This document shows positions 10,076-19,568 of a stretch of DNA of 64,000 nt, one piece after another. A program made the position numbers and the translations under genes. Each line of letters starts with the position of its first letter. Positions within the stretch are counted from its first letter, which is position 1. Source of the stretch: Methanolapillus africanus (lineage in GTDB: Archaea; Halobacteriota; Methanosarcinia; Methanosarcinales; Methanosarcinaceae); the NCBI RefSeq assembly GCF_032714475.1, contig NZ_JAWDKD010000011.1:1-64000 (forward strand), written 5' to 3'. The notes beneath the pieces are model-generated. The model was not told the DNA's origin. It did no database searches and saw nothing but the letters and a program-made list of their open reading frames with translations.

Positions 10076-10192
10076 AGTTTTGCTCAATGCCTAAAACAAA
10101 ACATATTCTATTTAAATTCTCATGATTATATTTTAACAGTTATTTTTTGTCGAGAATATCTTCTCAATTCCGGTCTCAAAACCAAAAAAAAA

Positions 10193-10219
10193 GCCGGTGA
10201 AAGATTTTCTTTCACCGGC
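10193..10219 (-). terminator. Terminator hairpin of the 1325-residue surface gene
   Basis: The arms GCCGGTGAAAGA and TCTTTCACCGGC form a perfect 12-bp stem with loop TTT, followed in the minus direction by a T run. It is nearly identical to the hairpins at 2016 and 14729. Confidence 0.8.
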
Positions 10220-10335
10220 AACAGCACCTGTTTATTTGTCTGATTTGTTTTTCAATTTTATTATTTTGTATCTCTTGTTTGTTTTGTATTTTTATTCGTT
10301 TTTTATTTTTGAATTCTTTTTTATTTATTTAGGTC

Positions 10336-13300
10336 TTAATCGGATCGACTTTTCTTTTTCCACACAACGTATCCGGCCGCCGCAACAATCATCAGCAGCA
10401 AAAGGATCAAAAGCCAAAGCCACGGAACGGTTGTTTTTTCCGCCGGTTTTTCAGTTTTGCTTTCAAAACCCGGTCCGCCTCCCTCCGGCGGCGTTGTTAT
10501 TTTTTCGCCGCTGCCTGAGTTCGTTGAATTGTCTTCGGCCTTGTCAATCACTTCGGCTCCGCCGAATCCGCCGGAAGGGCCAACCGGATTGACGGTCAAG
10601 ATGATTTTGTTGGACTCAAGCGTGTCGCCGCCGATTGCCACTTCCGCATGGAATTCGCTGCCGTTTCGGGTCGTTTGGATGTTTTGAATTTCCAAGGTCG
10701 GGCCTTCATTGGCAGGCTCATACATGTTTCCGTTTTCAAACCACGCAAATTCCCACGTATCGATCTCCGCCGGCAAACCGCTGATGGAGAACGTCACGGT
10801 GTTTCCGGCGGTGACGGCGGCTGACGGGGAAACGGTGAGTTCGAGACCGTTCAGCGTTGCCGGTCCGACGGTTTGAACGTTGACAGGTCCCGTTGCTTTG
10901 GTTGTCGTCGCAACGACGTAAAGCTTCATCTCGCTTGCAATGGCTGTCGCTTCATATTCATCACCCTCTCCGACTTTTATTCCGCCGGTTTCCGGGTTTC
11001 CGTTATACCATTCAAATGTCGTTTCGGCGTCATCCGATCCAACTTCAAAGATTGCCGTTTTTCCGACAAATTCGTAGGCTTGCGTCGGTGTGATTTCAAT
11101 TTCCGGGACAGTGTATCCGGTCAATGTTGCCGGTCCGACTGTCTTTATATTTGTGATTGTTCCGCCATCGACTGTTTTAACCGTGGTGGCAACAACATAA
11201 AGTTCCAAATTTCCGGAAATTGCGGTTGCTTCATATTCATTACCGTCTTCGACTTTTGTTCCGCCGTTTTCCGGGTCTCCGTTATACCATTCAAATGTTG
11301 TTTCGGTGTAATTCGATTCAACTTCAAACGTCACCGTTTCTCCGTCAAATTCATAAGCTTGCGTCGGTGTGATTTCAATTTCCGGAACACCATGACCGGT
11401 CAACGTTGCGGGTCCGACCGTTTTTATATTTGTGATTGTTCCGCCATCGACTGTTTTAACCGTAGTGGCAACAACATAAAGTTCCAAATTTCCGGAAATT
11501 GCGGTCGCTTCATATTCAGAACCATCTTCAACTTTTGTTCCGCCGTTTTCCGGGTCTCCGTTATACCATTCAAATGTTGTTTCGGTATAATCCGATTCAA
11601 CTTCGAACGTCACCGTTTCTCCGTCAAATTCATAGGCTTGCATCGGTGTAATTTCAATTTCCGGAATCGCGTATCCGGTCAATGTTGCCGGTCCGACTGT
11701 TTTTGTATTTGTGATTGTTCCGCCATCGACTGTTTTAACCGTGGTGGCAACAACATAAAGTTCCAAATCTCCGGAAATTGCGGTTGCTTCATATTCATTA
11801 CCGTCTTCAACTTTTGTTCCGCCGTTTTCCGGGTCTCCGTTATACCATTCAAATGCTGTTTCGGTATAATCCGATTCAACTTCAAACGTCACCGTTTCTC
11901 CGTCAAATTTGTATGCTTCCGTTGGCGTTATTTCAATTTCCGGGACCGTGTATCCTGTCAATGTTGCGGGTCCGACTGTCTTTATATTTGTGATTGTTCC
12001 GCCATCGACTGTTTTGACCGTGGTGGCAACAACGTAAAGTTCCAAATTTCCGGAAATTGCCGTTGCTTCATATTCATTACCGTCTTCGACTTTTGTTCCG
12101 CCGTTTTCCGGATCTCCGTTATACCATTCAAATGTTGTTTCGGTGTAATTCGATTCAACTTCAAACGTCACCGTTTCTCCGTCAAATTCATAAGCTTGCG
12201 TCGGTGTGATTTCAATTTCCGGAACACCATAGCCGGTCAGCGTCACAACATTTGACATCACCGTTATTTCAGCATCCTCATACTCATTTTTAACGGCAAC
12301 AAAATAGTACGACTCTCCTACATCGGGAATTTCAATGCTGCACGTTGAAGACTCTTCGCCGGCGATCGGAATCGGGTTCTCTTCATCCGATTCGTTCACT
12401 TGGTACCATTGGTACGTGACGGTGACGGCGCCGTCCTGCAATCGGCTGTCCTGTTCGACATCAACCGTCAGTTCAACCGTTTCGCCGACAAAATCTTGCG
12501 CGGCAGCCGGCGTTACTGTTGCAATCGGTTTTTCCAACACTTTTAAAACCACCGGGTTGGATTCGGTAGTCGTCTGATCCTCATCATTTTCCAAGATGGT
12601 TGTCATGTTCGCATAGTACGAACGCGTTCCGGCCGTGGTCGGTGTTATTTTGTTCAAATCCGTTCCAACGAAGATGTCATCCGGGTCAGCGATTTGATAT
12701 AAATCAAATGAAGTCGCCGCGCCGGCCGGCACGTTTCCGGGCGTCACGGTCACCGTCACTTCTTGTCCGACGAAAGCGTGAGCGTTGCCGAGTACCAAAG
12801 TTGCAGTTGGAACTTGGTGAACGGTTAGTGTGAGGAGATCTGAAGTTGCCGTAACGGTTTTATCTCCCGTTCCGACGGTCACGGTGACGGAATAGTCATC
12901 TTCGTGGTCGGTTTCGTTCACGCTTGTGATGGTATATTGCGCTGTATTGCTGACGGTTCCGGTTGAATTGTTCCAAGTATAGGTCAGCCCGTCGAGTTCT
13001 CCTACGTCGAATATGGCGAAATTTCCTTCAAAAACATTTGCCGGGGTAACGGTCGGTTGGTCAAGAACGATTAATTCGATGGAAATCGTATCGGAATGTT
13101 CAGCGTCGCCGTCTGTCCCAGTCACTTTAAATTCATAGCTTCCGGCCATCTCTTTCGTAATCCCTGTCAATTGCAGCGGGTTGTTTGCGCCGCGGGATTC
13201 GCCGCCAAAGAACCATTCGATTTCATAGTTGTCGATTTCGGGTGGAATTTCATTTAAGATGACTTCCATGTCAACCGAACCACCGTCAAAGACGACGTAT

Positions 13301-14313
13301 TGCGTGGTTGTGTTTTCTTCATCGATGAAATCAATTGAAAAAACGTTCAAGTGAATTTGGGGAGAAGTAATTTCCTTGCCATTGATGGTGACGGTTAATG
13401 TGTAATATCCGGTATAATCCGTTGTCAAGTCGGCAGCCTGAATCGTAACATTTTTTGTCGTTCCAAGAATGTTTCCGCTAACTTTTTTCCATTCATAGCC
13501 GTCAGCGGTGACGTCTGTGCTAAAAGTCACATCATCTGAATTGGCGCCGAGACTGGCCGGCGCGACGGCCGGCGTCGGAAGAACCGTTAATTGAACCGGT
13601 GTTGATTCAACCCAATTGTTGAGGAAAGCAGGTCCTTGGCCGGTGATTTTCACTTTATAATAATACCCGTTATCCGCCGTTGCGGTTGTTAATGTATATG
13701 TGGCGGACGTTGCATCCGGAATCAGCGTATAAGGTCCGGATGCTGTATCCGATTTGTACCATTGGTAAGCCATCCCTTCCGTTGTTTTCGGAACGACGGT
13801 AAAAGAAGCCGGCATTCCGGCAAAGGCGATGGTGTTTTCCGGCTGGGTTAAAATTTCCGCTCTTTTGTAAACGTGGAGTGTTGCCACGTTTGAAGGTAAG
13901 TTGGATGTTCCGACGGTGACTTGGAATTTCATACCGTTCAGGTTTTTGGAATCACTGTTGGTGGTATTGATGGTCATCGTTGTTGTGGCCGCCGTGGGTG
14001 CCCAACTGCCCGGTCCGACTGTTATTGTTGCGCCAAGATCATTCACCGTTGTTGACTCATCCGGATACAATTTATCCAATGTTGTTGTTATGCTCGGATT
14101 TCCGTATTTCCAGGCAAAACCTGTTCCGGTTATCCAAAACACATCCGGACCGCCTCGAACTTCCAGGGAAATATCGTCTCCCTCAATCACATGGTAATCC
14201 GAACTCAAATTGGTATAAATGGACGCCGCCATCGCCGCATTCGGTACCAAAGCTAAAAAAGCGATCAATGAAATTAAAAGTAAAAAAGTAAATCGTAAAT
14301 TCTGTTTTGCCAT
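10336..14313 (-). CDS. Ig-like repeat surface protein with near-identical tandem domains, 1325 aa
   Basis: The ATG at 14313 is preceded by GAGGGGAGAG. Residues 1-29 are a signal peptide (MAKQNLRFTFLLLISLIAFL...AMA). The N-terminal half is paralogous to the 806-residue neighbour. The C-terminal half holds five tandem copies of a 93-residue domain (VPEIEITPTQAYEFDGE...ATLTG); four are almost identical and the last is diverged. A shared C-terminal Ig domain follows, then box GGFGGAEVI, an acidic/Thr stalk, VPWLW plus a transmembrane helix and the tail KKKSRSD. It is predicted to be exported and C-terminally anchored. The tandem domains are fresh duplications likely to vary in number between strains. 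The binding partner is unknown. Confidence 0.9.
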   Translation of the reverse strand: MAKQNLRFTFLLLISLIAFLALVPNAAMAASIYTNLSSDYHVIEGDDISLEVRGGPDVFWITGTGFAWKYGNPSITTTLDKLYPDESTTVNDLGATITVGPGSWAPTAATTTMTINTTNSDSKNLNGMKFQVTVGTSNLPSNVATLHVYKRAEILTQPENTIAFAGMPASFTVVPKTTEGMAYQWYKSDTASGPYTLIPDATSATYTLTTATADNGYYYKVKITGQGPAFLNNWVESTPVQLTVLPTPAVAPASLGANSDDVTFSTDVTADGYEWKKVSGNILGTTKNVTIQAADLTTDYTGYYTLTVTINGKEITSPQIHLNVFSIDFIDEENTTTQYVVFDGGSVDMEVILNEIPPEIDNYEIEWFFGGESRGANNPLQLTGITKEMAGSYEFKVTGTDGDAEHSDTISIELIVLDQPTVTPANVFEGNFAIFDVGELDGLTYTWNNSTGTVSNTAQYTITSVNETDHEDDYSVTVTVGTGDKTVTATSDLLTLTVHQVPTATLVLGNAHAFVGQEVTVTVTPGNVPAGAATSFDLYQIADPDDIFVGTDLNKITPTTAGTRSYYANMTTILENDEDQTTTESNPVVLKVLEKPIATVTPAAAQDFVGETVELTVDVEQDSRLQDGAVTVTYQWYQVNESDEENPIPIAGEESSTCSIEIPDVGESYYFVAVKNEYEDAEITVMSNVVTLTGYGVPEIEITPTQAYEFDGETVTFEVESNYTETTFEWYNGDPENGGTKVEDGNEYEATAISGNLELYVVATTVKTVDGGTITNIKTVGPATLTGYTVPEIEITPTEAYKFDGETVTFEVESDYTETAFEWYNGDPENGGTKVEDGNEYEATAISGDLELYVVATTVKTVDGGTITNTKTVGPATLTGYAIPEIEITPMQAYEFDGETVTFEVESDYTETTFEWYNGDPENGGTKVEDGSEYEATAISGNLELYVVATTVKTVDGGTITNIKTVGPATLTGHGVPEIEITPTQAYEFDGETVTFEVESNYTETTFEWYNGDPENGGTKVEDGNEYEATAISGNLELYVVATTVKTVDGGTITNIKTVGPATLTGYTVPEIEITPTQAYEFVGKTAIFEVGSDDAETTFEWYNGNPETGGIKVGEGDEYEATAIASEMKLYVVATTTKATGPVNVQTVGPATLNGLELTVSPSAAVTAGNTVTFSISGLPAEIDTWEFAWFENGNMYEPANEGPTLEIQNIQTTRNGSEFHAEVAIGGDTLESNKIILTVNPVGPSGGFGGAEVIDKAEDNSTNSGSGEKITTPPEGGGPGFESKTEKPAEKTTVPWLWLLILLLLMIVAAAGYVVWKKKSRSD
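10847..12235 (-). repeat. Five tandem 279-bp domain repeats
   Basis: The repeat period is 279 bp (93 codons). Copies one to four differ at only a few positions, such as N/D and T/A changes in SNYTETTFEW versus SDYTETAFEW. The fifth copy (nearest 10847) is clearly diverged. Confidence 0.9.
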
Positions 14314-14350
14314 TTGTAAACTCTCCCCTCATTCGATCATGTTTTCTCTG

Positions 14351-14451
14351 ACTCACACCTTTTCAATGCGATTTTTTTATTCACGGGACCGTTTACACAA
14401 ATTTGTTTTTTGGCGGGCGTTCCGCCGTTTATTTATTTCAGGTCCAATTCT
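14351..14451 (-). promoter_or_regulatory. Structured 5' leader, copy B
   Basis: Plus-strand landmarks are the conserved block starting ACTCACACC at 14351, GGACC at 14386-14390 pairing with GGTCC at 14441-14445, and the inner hairpin GGCGG (14412-14416) with CCGCC (14422-14426). A TATA-like tract near 14482-14490 would place the transcript start just upstream of the GGTCC side. The element would thus form the 5' end of the mRNA and end about 40 bases before the ATG at 14313. Confidence 0.65.
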
Positions 14452-14728
14452 TTTTTTAACAAAACTTCAACTTTTTTGACGAATTATATCTATGTTTTAG
14501 TATAATTATATTTTAATAAATATACACTTCAAATAATAGTTATTTGGTGGTTTTGTTTTCATCAAAAAAACAAAAATTATACTATTTAAATTTTTATAAT
14601 TATATATTAGTAGTTTCTGCCATCATATTGGATATGTAATTTTTTTTGTGATTTATGCCTCATTTTTGTAAAAAAGACTAAAAATTTGATTTGATAGGTC
14701 CGTTTTCAATTTTAAAAACCAAAAAAAA

Positions 14729-14755
14729 GCCGGTGAAAGAAAATCTTTCATCGGC
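14729..14755 (-). terminator. Terminator hairpin of the 958-residue surface gene
   Basis: The arms GCCGGTGAAAGA and TCTTTCATCGGC pair over 12 positions with one G-T pair and loop AAA, followed by a T run in the minus direction. Confidence 0.8.
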
Positions 14756-14808
14756 AACTGTTTTTATTGAGTTTTATTTTGTCTGTTTTTTTGTTGGCTT
14801 GTTTTTGT

Positions 14809-17685
14809 TTATTTCTTTCCGTCCCGTCCGACTTTGAATCCGACGCCGGCGGAAATCAACGCAATCGCGGCTGTAGCGATGATCCACCACATCCACGGGA
14901 TTGACGCGGGCTGCTCAAATCCTTCGCCTGTATCTGTCACGTCCGGTGTTGGTTCCGGCGTTGGTTCCGGTGTGGTGACGGTCGGCTCGGGTGCAGGTCC
15001 GCTCATCGGAATGATTGTGGCTCCCCCAATTCCGCCGGATCCGCTCGGTGAATTTCTGTTCACGGTCAACGTGATCGGGTCCGATGTCGCCGAAGCGCCT
15101 CTTTGATTGGTTACAACAACCCGGTACTCTCCACCGTGGCTGAGAGCCGCGGACAAGATGCCGTAATCCGAGGAAGCGCCGACAGCTTCATAATCCGATG
15201 TCGTTGCGTTCCATTTTTGCCATTCATAATTCAGATTGGCCCGGTATCCGGTGAAGAACCACACTTCCGTTCCTTCCTGAACCGTGTCGGACGGGTCGGC
15301 ATATGGCTGGTCCAAAACAACCAAGCGGGCGGAAGCCGTCGCCTTGTTATCGTCGCGTGTGTCATACGGTCCAGTCACCACAACGATGTATGTTCCGCGT
15401 TCAGCCCGTGTGATTCCCGAAATTGTCAAGTCTTTCGTGGTCGCTCCGCTTATGGTGCTGTTATCGACGAGTGTGTTTGTAACATCAACGCTTCCTTTAT
15501 ACCATTGGTAAGTAAAGTAGCCGGTATCGTCTCTTCTCGCTTCAGCCGAAAAGGTCACGCTGTCGGGTTGTCCGTCAAACGCAACGGCGTTAATCGGATT
15601 TGTTTTAATGATGGCGGCTCTGTTAACATCCAATGTCAGCGGGTCTGAAATGGCCGAGGATCCGTTAACAGTATCGGTGACAATAACGCAGTAGCTTCCG
15701 GCGGAATTCAATCTCACGGGATCAATGGTATATTCGTATCCGGTTGCGCCGACAATGTCTATGAAGCTACCATGTCTGTTTTCTTTCTGCCATTGGTAAG
15801 TCCAAGATCCATTGTCTTCCGTTGCAAACGTCACAGTTTCTCCGGTCAAGGCTTCTTCCGGCGTGACGGTCGGTTCCGGAATCACGGTCAACGTCACCTC
15901 GTTGGACTCAATGACATTTCCAACGCCCTGTCCGGTGATTTGAACATAATACATGTTTGCGGCTTTGTCTTCAGTCGCTAGAAATTCCAAAAGACTTTCA
16001 TCAGCACCGGTAATTTCCACGTAGTTGATTCCGCCATCTGTAGATTCAAACCATTGATATGTGAATGGTGTTGCTACAACAACTGTGTCGTCCAGCGTCA
16101 CTTCAAATCGTGCTTCCGTTCCGTCGAAAGCAATTGTGTTGATCGGTTGTTCGGTAATAACAGGTTTTTCATGAACGGTTAAGAGAACCGGATCTGATTC
16201 TGTGAAGATTCCGTCACTGTTTGTCACTTTAACATAATAATTTCCGGAGTCTCCTGTGACTGCGTCCGTTAATTCAAATGGGTTGGCTGTTGAAACAGAT
16301 GGTTCGGTCAAGTTATTCCACACAATCGTGTATTCCGTATTCGAAATTTCAACACCTTTCACCGTTTTCACAACGAATGTCGCGTTGCCGTCTTCTCCGA
16401 TTTCATCCGGCGTGACGGTCGGTTGTTCGAGAACGGTCAATGTTAAGGCGATTGTGTCGTAAGTGCTGCCTGCTCCTTGCGCAAGGACGAAGTAAATGCC
16501 GTCGTCAGCAGCGGTAGCGTTGGTGATGACAAGTTCGGTTTCGGTGGGTCCGTTTGGTATCACGTTTCCGTCTTTGGACCACACATAATTTTGGACGTTG
16601 TCTGCGGCAACTGTCATTGTAATATCATTGCCAATTCCTTCAAAGACAACATAATTTTGAATGGTGTCGTCTCGGTTAATCAAAGCCGCTTGATAAACTT
16701 CCAAAGCCACCGGTCCGATTTCAATACTCTTACCATTGGCTGTAACGACAACGCTGTAAGTTCCGGTGTCATCTGTCAGATTCACCTGACTAATCGTATG
16801 TGAAATGGCTGTGATTCCGGAAATGTCCGATCCATCTTTTTTCCATTGGTATGTTGCACCGGGTGCGTCAACAACGGTGAAATTGACTTCAGAATTCTCC
16901 AAAGCTCTGACCGGTCTTGTTGAAGTTGATATGCCGTTTATTTTTACTTCTATCGACGGTCGGTCCATCACAGTCAATGTGGTTGTTGCGGAAGTGACGT
17001 TGTTTCCGCCGGTCACTTTTGCGTCACCTTCGCCGATGATCTTGACATAATAAGTTGCACTATTGTCTGTAGTTTTGTTGGCTGTAAATTCATAAACTCT
17101 GGCCGTTGCATCCGGAATTGCTGTTCCGTTTTTGTACCATTGATAAGTCATGCCGGTTGCGGTCTCAGGCGTCACGGAAAGAACGACTTTGGTTCCGTCA
17201 AAGGCATAGGTCGGTGTGCCAAGATCTGTTAGGATTTCGGCTTTATTGTAAACTGTTAAAGTAGCAGGACCGGTGTCTGTTTCATCTCCACCAATTCTTG
17301 CTCTGAGTTGTGCTCCATCCCATGTTTTTGGCACATTTGATATAGTTAATGTAGATGTTCGTTCATTGTTTCCGCCAGTTGTTGAAATTTTTATGGTTGC
17401 TCCTTCTTTGGTATATGTTCCGTTTTCGCGGTTATTGGAAACATTTGTCCAGCTCCCCTCATTCAATTTATATTGCCAGTAAAAGCCCGTACCTAAGTCA
17501 ACCCATAGGCCGGTTGTCGTATTACCCTTTGCAATAAAAGTTGCGGTTCCACTGACAAGAATTTCTGCATTGGCCGGATGTTGGTCCACCGTTGCACCCA
17601 AAGCTGTTCCCGGCACCATTGACAACAACAGCGCCAACGTCAAAATGACGATGAATAATCTTTTGTAAATCGATTTTTGAATCAT
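14809..17685 (-). CDS. Ig-like repeat surface protein, 958 aa
   Basis: The ATG at 17685 gives MIQKSIYKRLFIVILT, matching the start of the 1548-residue paralogue. In-frame TTG (17718) and GTG (17697) lie upstream, and AGGGA upstream of the GTG leaves the exact start uncertain. A signal peptide (1-32) is followed by about nine Ig-like domains with YQWYKN, YQWKKD and YEWQKW cores. Then come the box GGIGGATII, a Pro/Glu-rich stalk (PEPTPEPTP), IPWMWW plus a transmembrane helix and the tail GRDGKK. The stalk is Pro-rich rather than Asn/Ser-rich, unlike its neighbours. It is the first gene of the minus-strand array and is divergent from the ribosomal cluster. Confidence 0.88.
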   Translation of the reverse strand: MIQKSIYKRLFIVILTLALLLSMVPGTALGATVDQHPANAEILVSGTATFIAKGNTTTGLWVDLGTGFYWQYKLNEGSWTNVSNNRENGTYTKEGATIKISTTGGNNERTSTLTISNVPKTWDGAQLRARIGGDETDTGPATLTVYNKAEILTDLGTPTYAFDGTKVVLSVTPETATGMTYQWYKNGTAIPDATARVYEFTANKTTDNSATYYVKIIGEGDAKVTGGNNVTSATTTLTVMDRPSIEVKINGISTSTRPVRALENSEVNFTVVDAPGATYQWKKDGSDISGITAISHTISQVNLTDDTGTYSVVVTANGKSIEIGPVALEVYQAALINRDDTIQNYVVFEGIGNDITMTVAADNVQNYVWSKDGNVIPNGPTETELVITNATAADDGIYFVLAQGAGSTYDTIALTLTVLEQPTVTPDEIGEDGNATFVVKTVKGVEISNTEYTIVWNNLTEPSVSTANPFELTDAVTGDSGNYYVKVTNSDGIFTESDPVLLTVHEKPVITEQPINTIAFDGTEARFEVTLDDTVVVATPFTYQWFESTDGGINYVEITGADESLLEFLATEDKAANMYYVQITGQGVGNVIESNEVTLTVIPEPTVTPEEALTGETVTFATEDNGSWTYQWQKENRHGSFIDIVGATGYEYTIDPVRLNSAGSYCVIVTDTVNGSSAISDPLTLDVNRAAIIKTNPINAVAFDGQPDSVTFSAEARRDDTGYFTYQWYKGSVDVTNTLVDNSTISGATTKDLTISGITRAERGTYIVVVTGPYDTRDDNKATASARLVVLDQPYADPSDTVQEGTEVWFFTGYRANLNYEWQKWNATTSDYEAVGASSDYGILSAALSHGGEYRVVVTNQRGASATSDPITLTVNRNSPSGSGGIGGATIIPMSGPAPEPTVTTPEPTPEPTPDVTDTGEGFEQPASIPWMWWIIATAAIALISAGVGFKVGRDGKK

Positions 17686-18049
17686 ATTAACACACACACT
17701 AAAGTTTAATTCCCTCAAAATTTTATGACTTGTATAAATTTTTACAATCTATAAAATTTCTTTTAACTTTATAAAAAATGTATAACTTCCACAAAAAATA
17801 TAATTATACATTTTTTATACTGATGATATTTTTAATTTAATGGATATTTATTTGTTTTCAAAAAACAGCATTTATTATAATGAATATATATTTACAATGA
17901 CGATGCAACATTTTTTAAATAATTATTTATACATATAATTATTCATCAATCAAAAATTATAATCATCAGTTGACATTATTTTTTAATTTTGTTCATCTCG
18001 TCACTTTTCTTTTTTCCCGCCGTCATGTCTGCCAAACTTTTGCCCGAAA
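17686..18049. other. AT-rich intergenic region between divergent transcripts
   Basis: Low-complexity A/T sequence with several TATA-like tracts on the minus strand (for example near 17735-17760) that could drive the surface gene. No gene was recognised. Confidence 0.4.
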
Positions 18050-18052
18050 ATC

Positions 18053-18060
18053 TTTAAATA
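18053..18060 (+). promoter_or_regulatory. TATA box for the structured region upstream of rpl3
   Basis: TTTAAATA with an upstream purine-rich BRE-like stretch. The expected start is about 18083, immediately before the first hairpin of the structured element. Confidence 0.5.
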
Positions 18061-18084
18061 TAACTTATCACATTGTCCATCCGT

Positions 18085-18265
18085 CTTACTTATTAACAAC
18101 GCAGGGAAAAACCCCGCATTGTTAGTTTTAATCCGGTGAGAAGTGTAGGAACAACATAAGTGTCAGGGCCAATTCGAAAGAAAGCCCGTTTCCGTCTGTC
18201 CGATTCAAGAATCGTTGACGGAAAAACACGAAAATGTTATTGATTTCATCAATATTTTTCGTTGT
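18085..18265 (+). ncRNA. Candidate structured RNA or long leader upstream of rpl3
   Basis: Four stem-loops follow a TATA box. The first (18095-18123) has arms AACAACGCAGGG/CCCCGCATTGTT with two mismatches. The second pairs GGGC (18166) with GCCC (18184). The third has TTTCCGTC (18189-18196) with GACGGAAA (18217-18224) enclosing a perfect CGATTC/GAATCG hairpin. The fourth has ATTGAT/ATCAAT (18239-18253) inside a CGAAAA/TTTTCG stem. No open frame fits. A second TATA-like site nearer rpl3 (18408-18420) suggests this may be a separate RNA rather than the mRNA leader. It does not match RNase P or SRP RNA signatures known to me. Confidence 0.5.
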
Positions 18266-18407
18266 CGATGTTGCGGATTAAAAACTAAAGAAGGCAATTG
18301 ATTCATGTTTTATTTTCGGGTGCCGGAAACTCTCAAGCGAAAAAGACCGGTTTTCTAAAATATCGCCGTCAGTTGCGCTCAATTCAAATCACGTGTCGGA
18401 TTTGTAT

Positions 18408-18420
18408 CATATATTATATG
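18408..18420 (+). promoter_or_regulatory. TATA-like element nearest rpl3
   Basis: CATATATTATATG lies about 130 bases before the rpl3 ATG and could be the main promoter of the ribosomal-protein operon, with a start near 18445. Confidence 0.45.
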
Positions 18421-18549
18421 GTGCGTCCGTCTGACAAACAGCGATTGAATTTGGCTTGCCGCTCTTTAATTTTGATCATTCATCATTTGACCTGTTGTTT
18501 TTGCTCCCGGTGATTTTAAGATAAAAATCAAACCAAAAGGAGTCAAAAA

Positions 18550-19563
18550 ATGTCAAGCATACACAGACCCGATAGAGGTTCACGTGCATTCAGCCCTCGC
18601 AAGAGAGCAAAAAGCCCGGTGCCGAAATTCAGGTCCTGGCCCGCAAAAGAAGGCCAGCCGAAATTACAGGCATTTGCAGGATACAAAGCCGGTATGACTC
18701 ACGTTATCATGATCGATGATAGCAAGACGAGCCTTACCGCCGGTATGGAAATCGCGGTCCCCGTGACCGTCATTGAAACCCCGGCTATCCATGTGGCCGC
18801 CATTCGCGCCTACGTCAAAGAAATCGGCGGCGAAGTGGCCGGCGCTGAAGCCTGGACCACCAACTTGCAGCCCGAATTATCCAGAAGACTGCGCGTCCCG
18901 AAAACTGACAAATCCGCCGAAGCCCTCGCCAAAATCGAGGACCTCATTTCGAAAGGCGAAGTGACCGACATCCGCGTCGTCACCTACACCACCCCCAAAG
19001 CGGTGGCCAGCATTCCGAAAAAGGTTCCCGACGTTATGGAAACCGGAATCAGCGGCAAAGACGTCAAAGCCAAATTCGACTACGCCAAAACCATCCTCGG
19101 CAGCGAAATCCGCGTGACCGACGTTTTCAAGAACGGAAACTTCGTCGACGCCGCGGCCATCACAACCGGAAAAGGAACACAAGGTCCGGTTAAGAGATGG
19201 GGCATTGCGAAAATGAAAGGAAAACACTCCAGACAAGGCAGCTTGAGACAAATCGGTACCCTTGGTCCCTGGCACCCGGACCACGTTATGTGGCAAACCC
19301 CGCAAATGGGTCAAGTCGGATACCACCAGAGAACAGAATACAACAAACGCATTTTAAAGATCGGCGAAAACGGAGACGACGTTACTCCGGCAGGCGGATT
19401 CATTAACTACGGTTTGGTCAGCGGCGAATACATCCTCGTGAAAGGAAGCGTCCCGGGCCCGTCCAAAAGATTGATCCGTTTCAGAGACCCGGTCAGATAC
19501 CACAAAGCACAACCGGCAGAACCGCAAATTCTCCACATCAGTGTGCAGTCTCAACAAGGGTGA
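18550..19563 (+). CDS. rpl3: 50S ribosomal protein L3 (uL3)
   Basis: At 337 residues this is the archaeal/eukaryotic-type long L3, with the N-terminal HRPDRGSRAFSPRKRAKS segment and the conserved KGKHSRQGSLRQIGTLGPWHPDHVMW loop region (residues about 220-245) that reaches towards the peptidyl-transferase centre. AAGGAG precedes the ATG. It is the first gene of the S10/spc-type cluster, and its stop lies 5 bases before the rpl4 start, so the genes are translationally close. It binds 23S rRNA early in large-subunit assembly. Confidence 0.97.
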   Translation: MSSIHRPDRGSRAFSPRKRAKSPVPKFRSWPAKEGQPKLQAFAGYKAGMTHVIMIDDSKTSLTAGMEIAVPVTVIETPAIHVAAIRAYVKEIGGEVAGAEAWTTNLQPELSRRLRVPKTDKSAEALAKIEDLISKGEVTDIRVVTYTTPKAVASIPKKVPDVMETGISGKDVKAKFDYAKTILGSEIRVTDVFKNGNFVDAAAITTGKGTQGPVKRWGIAKMKGKHSRQGSLRQIGTLGPWHPDHVMWQTPQMGQVGYHQRTEYNKRILKIGENGDDVTPAGGFINYGLVSGEYILVKGSVPGPSKRLIRFRDPVRYHKAQPAEPQILHISVQSQQG

Positions 19564-19568
19564 TATTC

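Noticed and set aside
10873..12255. 460-residue open frame on the plus strand
   Set aside because: Antisense to the five 279-bp repeats of the 1325-residue surface protein. Its length and Cys-rich composition come from the repeated codons, with no signal or family match.
18298..18513. 71-residue frame upstream of rpl3
   Set aside because: No ribosome site, overlaps probable promoter, and composition unlike the genes around it.
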